Positions 14,787 to 19,253 of a DNA stretch of 19,253 nucleotides are shown here, in pieces; position 1 is the first letter of the stretch, and every line of letters begins with the position of its first letter. Position numbers and translations under genes: made by a program. Source of the stretch: Gemmatimonadaceae bacterium (lineage in GTDB: Bacteria; Gemmatimonadota; Gemmatimonadetes; Gemmatimonadales; Gemmatimonadaceae); NCBI GenBank assembly GCA_014379705.1, contig JACMLI010000498.1:1-19253 (forward strand). The letters run 5' to 3'. A model generated the notes under the pieces. It saw only the letters and a program-made list of their open reading frames with translations, was not told the origin of the DNA and ran no database searches.

Positions 14787-14825
14787 TCAGACTCGAAGCG
14801 GTGCGAAACTCGAGTCTGACCCCAT
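14781..14825. repeat. REP-like palindrome with perfect 16-bp arms
   Basis: Arms 14781-14796 (ATGGGGTCAGACTCGA) and 14810-14825 are exact reverse complements, separated by 13 bases. A 16-bp perfect match is far beyond chance in this window. The core GGGGTCAGACTC / GAGTCTGACCCC is like the REP/REPIN palindromes that REP-associated tyrosine transposases (TnpA-REP, IS200-like) act on; this link is from my memory of such sequences. It lies between the metallo-hydrolase stop and the hybrid kinase start, a usual place for REPs, where it would also form a stable mRNA hairpin that could protect or end the upstream transcript. Only TTT follows the right arm, so an ordinary intrinsic terminator is not obvious. 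Confidence 0.75.
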
Positions 14826-14952
14826 TTGTGGGTCATTCTACCCATCCGTTTCGCGCCGCAATCCCCCAACGTAGCTCCCGCGATTCCGGCCCGTCCGCCA
14901 GATTCATCGTCCCTGCCCGGCAACCCCGGGCGTCAGCACCCGACCTCCCCGC

Positions 14953-17754
14953 ATGACCTTCTCGCCGGACGTCTCCCCCATCGACCGCTCCCCCCACGAG
15001 CGCGAGCGACAGCTCGACCTCATCGAACGCATCGCGGGGCTCGGGAGCTGGGAGATCGACCTCGTCACCGACCGGATTCACTGGTCACGCGAACAGTGTC
15101 GCATTCACGGCGTCGACGAGTCCACCGCGCCCCGGGCGCACGCGGACTTCCTGCAGATGGTGCATCCCGAGGACCTCCACGTCGTCAATGACGGTATGGC
15201 GGCGCTCGTCCCGGCCAAGCAAGCCACGGCGGAGTTCCGCATCGTGCGCCCCGATGGCGCCGTACGTCTGCTGCTGGCCCACGCGCTCCTGGTCCCCGGG
15301 GCCGACGGACACTACACGAAGGTCCTCGGTACCTCACTCGACGTCACGGAACGCCGTGCCACCGAGACCGCCCTGCGCCGCTCCGAGGAGGCCTATCGCT
15401 CGATCTTCCGCTACGCCTTCGATGCGATGTGGGTGCACGACATCGAGACCGGCAAGCTGCTCGAGCTGAACGAAGCCGCGGTCGAGTTGTTCGGCTATAC
15501 CGCCGAAGAACAGAAGGCGCGGGGCATGGCCGGCCTCACGGCCGCCGACCAGGGTTTCACGGAAGCGCGCGCACTGGAATACGCGGCTCGCGCGGCCGCG
15601 GGTGAGCCACAGCGCTTCGAGTGGATGGGGTATCACAAGGATGGGCGGCCGATCTGGGAGGAGATGCGTCTTATTCGCGTGAGCATCGCCGGCAAGGATC
15701 GCCTCGTCGCCACCGCCCGCGACATCGGCGCGCGCAAGGAAGCGGAGCTGGCGCAGCAGCGCGCCAACGAGGACCTCGAGCGACGCGTGGCCGAGCGTAC
15801 CGCGGCCCTCGCACAGGAGATCGCCGAGCGTACGGCGGCGCAGGAAGCCCTCAAGGCCCAGGAAGAGCACTTCCGGCGCCTCATCGAGAACAGCAACGAC
15901 CAGGTCTTCATCTTCGACACCACGGGCGCGATCACCTTCGTGGGTCCGTCGGTCGAGAAGCTCCTCGGGTACACCCCGGACGAGATGGTCGGCGTCCGCC
16001 CAAACGATGTCGTGCATCCCGACGACATCCCGGTCGTGATGGACACGATCGGCAAGGCGATCACGAACCCGGGGGAGTCGTTCTCCAACCAGTATCGCAT
16101 CCGGCACAAGGACGGGCGCTGGCTCACCTTCGAGGGATTGGCGCGCACCTTCGCCGCCGACAGTGCCGCCTCCGGTCTGATCGCCAATGCGCGCGACGTC
16201 ACCGAGCGCGTCGCGGCCGAGCGCGCCCTGCGCGAACAGGACGAGCACTTCCGCCGCATCATCGAGAACGCGTCCGACTTCGTGATGACGTGTGACACGA
16301 CGGGGGCCCTCACGTACGTCGCGCCCTCCTCCGAACGCATGCTCGGCTACAAGCCGCACGAACTCCTCGGCACGCGGCCGACCGACATGTTGCACCCGGA
16401 CGACGTCGAGGAGACGCTGCGGGAACTGCAGTGGATCTTCGAGCATCCGGGAGAGCCGCTCGTCGCGACCTTCCGCATCCGTCACAAGGACGGCAGCTAC
16501 CGCTTCTTCGAGAACGTGGGCCGCACCATCTCCGCCACGACAGGGGATGAGGGCGTCATCGCGTTTGGCCGCGACGTCACGGACCGCGTGCGCGCCGATG
16601 AAGCGCTCGCCCGCGCCAAGGAGGACGCCGAACGCGCCAATCGCGCCAAGAGCGAGTTCCTGAGCCGCATGAGCCACGAGCTGCGCACGCCGATGAACAG
16701 CATCCTCGGCTTCGCACAGTTAGCGGCGCGCAGCGAGCTCTCGCCGCCGCAGGCCAAGGGCATCCAGCACATCCTCAAGGCCGGACGCCACCTGCTGGCC
16801 CTCATCAACGACGTCCTCGAGATCTCGCGCATCGAGGCCGGGCGCGAGCGCTTCTCGCTCGAACCGGTCGCGCTGGCGTCGGTCCTGCACGAGACGGTCG
16901 GCCTCGTGCGCCCGCTCGCCCAGCAGCACCAGGTGGAGCTGCGCGAGGGCAGCTTTCCGGCCGACGCCTTTGCCCATGCCGATCGCCAGCGCCTCGTACA
17001 GGTGCTGCTGAACCTCCTGAGCAACGCGATCAAGTACAACCGGCCCAACGGGTACGTGCGGCTCGAATGCGCGCCATTGGCACAGGGGCGCTGGGCCGTG
17101 AACGTGCGCGACAATGGTCACGGGATCCCCCTCGATCGACTCGACCAGCTCTTCACGCCGTTCGCGCGGCTCGGCGCGGAGCAAACGGAGGTCGAAGGAA
17201 CGGGCCTCGGGCTGGCGCTCTCGCAGCGGCTCTGCGAGGCAATGGGCGGTACGCTCGTGCTCGAGACGACCTCGCCGGAAGGCAGCACGTTCCGCGTCGA
17301 GCTCGATGGGGCAAGCGATCCGGTGCGCGCGTTCGACGACACCGGCACCTTTGCGATCCCGGGCGCCGAGCATCGGGACGTGACGCTCCTCTACGTCGAG
17401 GACAACCTCGCGAACCTCTCCCTTGTGGAAGCGATTCTCCAGGCGCGCCCGGGGTGGAAGACGATCCCCGCGCTGCAGGGACAACTCGGCGTGGAATTGG
17501 CCCGTGAGCACCTGCCCGACGTCGTGCTGCTCGACCTGCACTTGCCGGACATCCCGGGCGAAGAAGTGCTGCGGCGCCTCCGGGCCGATCCTCGAACGGC
17601 GCACATCCCCGTCGTTGTCGTGAGCGCCGACGCCACCAAGGCGTCGCTCGACCGGCTGCACATCGTTGGGGCCAACGCGTACCTCACCAAGCCGCTCGAC
17701 GTCGATGAGTTTCTCGAGGTGGTCGAGCGCTTCCTTCCACACGGCCCGGGGTGA
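14953..17754 (+). CDS. Soluble four-PAS hybrid histidine kinase with C-terminal receiver
   Basis: This is a 933-aa sensor kinase without a signal peptide or membrane span, so it senses a cytoplasmic cue. In order it has PAS1 (about 22-133), PAS2 (144-260), a coiled-coil signalling helix (262-305, with a repeated AERTAA unit), PAS3 (306-418) and PAS4 (433-545). HisKA follows with the phospho-acceptor H575 in MSHELRTPMNSILGFAQLA, then a HATPase_c domain with N box LLNLLSNAIKYN, G1 DNGHGIP, F box FTPFARL and G2 EGTGLGL, and a receiver domain (about 815-930) with phospho-acceptor D861 in LLDLHLP and the conserved lysine in YLTKPLD. PAS3 and PAS4 resemble each other closely. No HPt domain is present. 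The start ATG at 14953 lies ahead of PAS1 with no clear ribosome site. Its TGA overlaps the GTG of the next gene. No ligand can be named. Confidence 0.93.
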   Translation: MTFSPDVSPIDRSPHERERQLDLIERIAGLGSWEIDLVTDRIHWSREQCRIHGVDESTAPRAHADFLQMVHPEDLHVVNDGMAALVPAKQATAEFRIVRPDGAVRLLLAHALLVPGADGHYTKVLGTSLDVTERRATETALRRSEEAYRSIFRYAFDAMWVHDIETGKLLELNEAAVELFGYTAEEQKARGMAGLTAADQGFTEARALEYAARAAAGEPQRFEWMGYHKDGRPIWEEMRLIRVSIAGKDRLVATARDIGARKEAELAQQRANEDLERRVAERTAALAQEIAERTAAQEALKAQEEHFRRLIENSNDQVFIFDTTGAITFVGPSVEKLLGYTPDEMVGVRPNDVVHPDDIPVVMDTIGKAITNPGESFSNQYRIRHKDGRWLTFEGLARTFAADSAASGLIANARDVTERVAAERALREQDEHFRRIIENASDFVMTCDTTGALTYVAPSSERMLGYKPHELLGTRPTDMLHPDDVEETLRELQWIFEHPGEPLVATFRIRHKDGSYRFFENVGRTISATTGDEGVIAFGRDVTDRVRADEALARAKEDAERANRAKSEFLSRMSHELRTPMNSILGFAQLAARSELSPPQAKGIQHILKAGRHLLALINDVLEISRIEAGRERFSLEPVALASVLHETVGLVRPLAQQHQVELREGSFPADAFAHADRQRLVQVLLNLLSNAIKYNRPNGYVRLECAPLAQGRWAVNVRDNGHGIPLDRLDQLFTPFARLGAEQTEVEGTGLGLALSQRLCEAMGGTLVLETTSPEGSTFRVELDGASDPVRAFDDTGTFAIPGAEHRDVTLLYVEDNLANLSLVEAILQARPGWKTIPALQGQLGVELAREHLPDVVLLDLHLPDIPGEEVLRRLRADPRTAHIPVVVVSADATKASLDRLHIVGANAYLTKPLDVDEFLEVVERFLPHGPG

Positions 17755-18914
17755 GCGCCCCCACCGAGCGGCTCTCGCACTGCACGATCCTCCTCGTCGA
17801 CGACGAGGAGGCGAACCTCGACCTGCTCGAGGCCCTGCTGGGCACGGCGGGGTACACGCACCTCGTGCGCACGCGTGATCCTCGCGAGGTGCTATCACTC
17901 GTCGAGGCGCATCGTCCTGACCTGATCCTGCTCGACCTCCACATGCCGCATCGGCACGGGTTCGACGTGCTCGCCGACCTGCGCGCGGTCGCGGCCCCGG
18001 GCGAGTACCGACCGGTCCTCGTGCTCACTGCCGACGTGACGCCGGAGACGCGCGATCGCGCCCTCTCGCTCGGCGCTCGTGACTTCGTGATCAAGCCGTT
18101 CGACGCCACCGAGGTGCTGCTTCGGGTGGAGAACCTCCTGGAAACGCGACAACTGCACGTGGCGGAACGCGCCGCGCGCGCGCGAGCAGAAGAAGCCACG
18201 CGCGAGCGCGAACGACTCCTCGCGGTAGTCGCGCACGACCTGCGCAACCCGCTGGCCGTCGTGGCGATGTACGCCGAGACGCTGCTGCGCGGTGGCCGCG
18301 TTGCCGGCGCGTCGGAGGACGCCGAGTGGGAGCAAGCGGCGCTCACGACGATCAGCGCGAACACCGGCACGATGCAGCGCCTCGTTGAGGACCTCCTCGA
18401 CGCGTCGTCCATGCGCGGGGACGGCTTGCGCATCCATCGCGTGACGCGGCGCGTCGGCGATGCCTTTGAGAGCGCGCGCGTGATGCTCGCTCCCCTGGCC
18501 GAGGCGGCGGGCGTCTTGCTGGCGTTCGTGGGCGACGAGCAAGCCGCTGAAGCCGTTGGCACGATCGATCCCGAGCGGATTGCCCAGCTGCTCTCGAACC
18601 TTGTAGGCAATGCGGTGAAGTTCACGCCGAGTGGCGGCCGCGTGGAGGTACGGTTTGCGGTGCAGGGGAGTGTGCTGCACGCGTCCGTCACCGACTCCGG
18701 GCCGGGAATATCGGCGACAGAGCTTCCGCACCTGTTCACGGCGTTCTGGACAGGTGAGCAGAAGGTCGGTGGTGGCCGGAACGGACACGGCGCCGGACTC
18801 GGCCTGTGGATCGCGCGGGGGATCGCAGAGGCGCACGGCGGTGAGCTCGAGGCCGAATCGCGCCTGGGAGAGGGCGCGACGTTCCGGTTCAGGATTCCGT
18901 TGGCTCACGCGTAG
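17751..18914 (+). CDS. Receiver-histidine kinase hybrid protein
   Basis: This is a 387-aa soluble signalling protein with reversed architecture. The receiver is at the N-terminus (about 11-130): acidic pair D17-D18, phospho-acceptor D62 in LLDLHMP, T93 and K115 in VIKPFD. A short coiled coil (about 132-156) leads to HisKA with H162 in VVAHDLRNPLAVVAMYAETL. HATPase_c completes the protein with N box QLLSNLVGNAVKFTP, G1 DSGPGIS and G2 GHGAGLGL. The GTG start at 17751 overlaps the stop of the upstream kinase (GTGA), so equimolar coupled synthesis is likely. In proteins of this layout, phosphorylation of the receiver usually tunes the attached kinase; here the upstream kinase is the obvious phospho-donor, though this is inference. 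No DNA-binding or enzymatic output domain is present. Confidence 0.92.
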   Translation: MSAPTERLSHCTILLVDDEEANLDLLEALLGTAGYTHLVRTRDPREVLSLVEAHRPDLILLDLHMPHRHGFDVLADLRAVAAPGEYRPVLVLTADVTPETRDRALSLGARDFVIKPFDATEVLLRVENLLETRQLHVAERAARARAEEATRERERLLAVVAHDLRNPLAVVAMYAETLLRGGRVAGASEDAEWEQAALTTISANTGTMQRLVEDLLDASSMRGDGLRIHRVTRRVGDAFESARVMLAPLAEAAGVLLAFVGDEQAAEAVGTIDPERIAQLLSNLVGNAVKFTPSGGRVEVRFAVQGSVLHASVTDSGPGISATELPHLFTAFWTGEQKVGGGRNGHGAGLGLWIARGIAEAHGGELEAESRLGEGATFRFRIPLAHA

Positions 18915-19253
18915 ATGGACACGCTGCACTCCGCAGTCCTCACGGTCCTCATCTTCATCGCGGCCGTACTCTACTCGTCGGTTGGACACGCGGGGGCGTC
19001 CGGGTATCTCGCCGCCATGGCGCTTCTGGGCGTTGCACCGGCCGTCATGCGACCGACGGCCCTCGCGCTCAACGTGGCCGTCGCGCTCATCGCGAGCGTG
19101 AAGTTCATCCGAGCCGGCTATTTCTCGTGGTCGCTGTTCTGGCCTTTTGCGATCGCATCCGTCCCCGCAGCGTACCTTGGCGGGCGTCTGGGACTTCCGT
19201 CGCCCGTCTACAAGGCCATTCTTGGCGTCGTGCTGCTCTTCGCCGCGTGGCGC
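18915..19253 (+). CDS. TauE/SafE-family membrane permease (partial, C-terminus outside window)
   Basis: This is the first 113 residues of an integral membrane protein of the TauE/SafE (COG0730) type, a family proposed to export sulfite, sulfoacetate or related organosulfur anions. The opening LIFIAAVLYSSVGHAGASGYLAAMALLG has the family's G-H-A-G-A-S-G-Y-L-A motif in the first helix. It continues with PTALALNVAVALIASVKFIRAG, then a helix PFAIASVPAAYLGGRLG, matching the conserved 'P....G...G..' second-half pattern, and SPVYKAILGVVLLFAAW. The ATG begins directly after the TAG of the receiver-kinase gene, so it is probably in the same operon. The signalling pair might control or sense the transported anion, but nothing in the sequence proves that. 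Confidence 0.85.
   Translation, partial: MDTLHSAVLTVLIFIAAVLYSSVGHAGASGYLAAMALLGVAPAVMRPTALALNVAVALIASVKFIRAGYFSWSLFWPFAIASVPAAYLGGRLGLPSPVYKAILGVVLLFAAWR

Noticed and set aside
14781..14825. Reading the 16-bp inverted repeat as an intrinsic terminator
   Set aside because: Only three T residues follow the stem, and the arm sequence is like REP elements, so I kept it as a repeat. A role in ending the transcript is not excluded.
14829..14844. Small hairpin TGGGT-cattct-ACCCA after the REP-like repeat
   Set aside because: Five-base arms are too short to call, although it could be a remnant of the same element.
15334..16677. Long open frame of 447 codons on the minus strand
   Set aside because: It lies wholly antisense to the four-PAS kinase, whose domains are unmistakable. 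Its protein is rich in Arg, Gly and His with no motif. Long antisense frames are usual in GC-rich coding DNA.
16720..18989. Two long minus-strand open frames of 392 and 364 codons
   Set aside because: Both are antisense to the kinase HATPase/receiver and receiver-kinase genes and lack any recognisable domain.

Overview
The window is GC-rich (by eye about two thirds G+C), densely coding bacterial DNA, with many genes in short co-directional runs. It holds 18 protein genes, of which the first (ABC permease) and last (TauE/SafE permease) run off the edges. I see no rRNA, tRNA, CRISPR array, integrase or transposase. The content (multi-PAS hybrid kinases, secreted metallo-beta-lactamase-fold and amidohydrolase lipoprotein-type enzymes, an AfsR-like regulator, an Asp-box protein) fits an environmental chromosome, perhaps Gemmatimonadota or a similar soil/aquatic phylum. 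That assignment is an impression from gene style, not a match I could test.

Layout. (a) 1-5180, minus strand: a large NB-ARC/TPR regulator with a C-terminal SARP-type DNA-binding plus BTAD module, followed by a tight set encoding a PLDc_N membrane protein, an ABC ATPase and an ABC-2 permease. The last three are coupled (2-bp gap, then a 4-bp overlap). This order recalls the yxlE-yxlF-yxlG arrangement of Bacillus. (b) 5421-7411, plus strand: a lipoprotein of unknown function, a coupled small membrane-type protein, a SAM methyltransferase and a small ASCH-like protein, all spaced like an operon. (c) 7418-9864, minus strand: an amidohydrolase lipoprotein and, downstream, an AraC-family regulator. 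(d) 9982-11874, plus strand: a secreted Asp-box (sialidase-like) beta-propeller protein, divergent from the amidohydrolase. (e) 11859-12635, minus strand: a GNAT acetyltransferase. (f) 12758-14756, plus strand: a NUDIX hydrolase, a VOC/glyoxalase-like protein and a secreted metallo-beta-lactamase-fold hydrolase. (g) 14781-14825: a perfect 16-bp inverted repeat resembling a REP element. (h) 14953-end, plus strand: a soluble four-PAS hybrid histidine kinase with a C-terminal receiver, a translationally coupled receiver-plus-kinase protein, and directly abutting it a TauE/SafE-type membrane permease.

Functionally, the left part looks like a regulated membrane-transporter module. The middle is a patchwork of single enzymes with local regulators. 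The right end is a signalling cassette in which two kinases with receivers at opposite ends are made from one message next to a membrane exporter. The points most worth a second look are the reversed domain order of the SARP-type regulator, the receiver/kinase pair without a DNA-binding output, the unknown lipoprotein/membrane pair, the REP-like palindrome, the His-to-Asn change in the metallo-hydrolase, and a recurrent GCGTTAGGC word that puts rare TTA codons almost always before glycine. No gap between genes exceeds about 240 bp.
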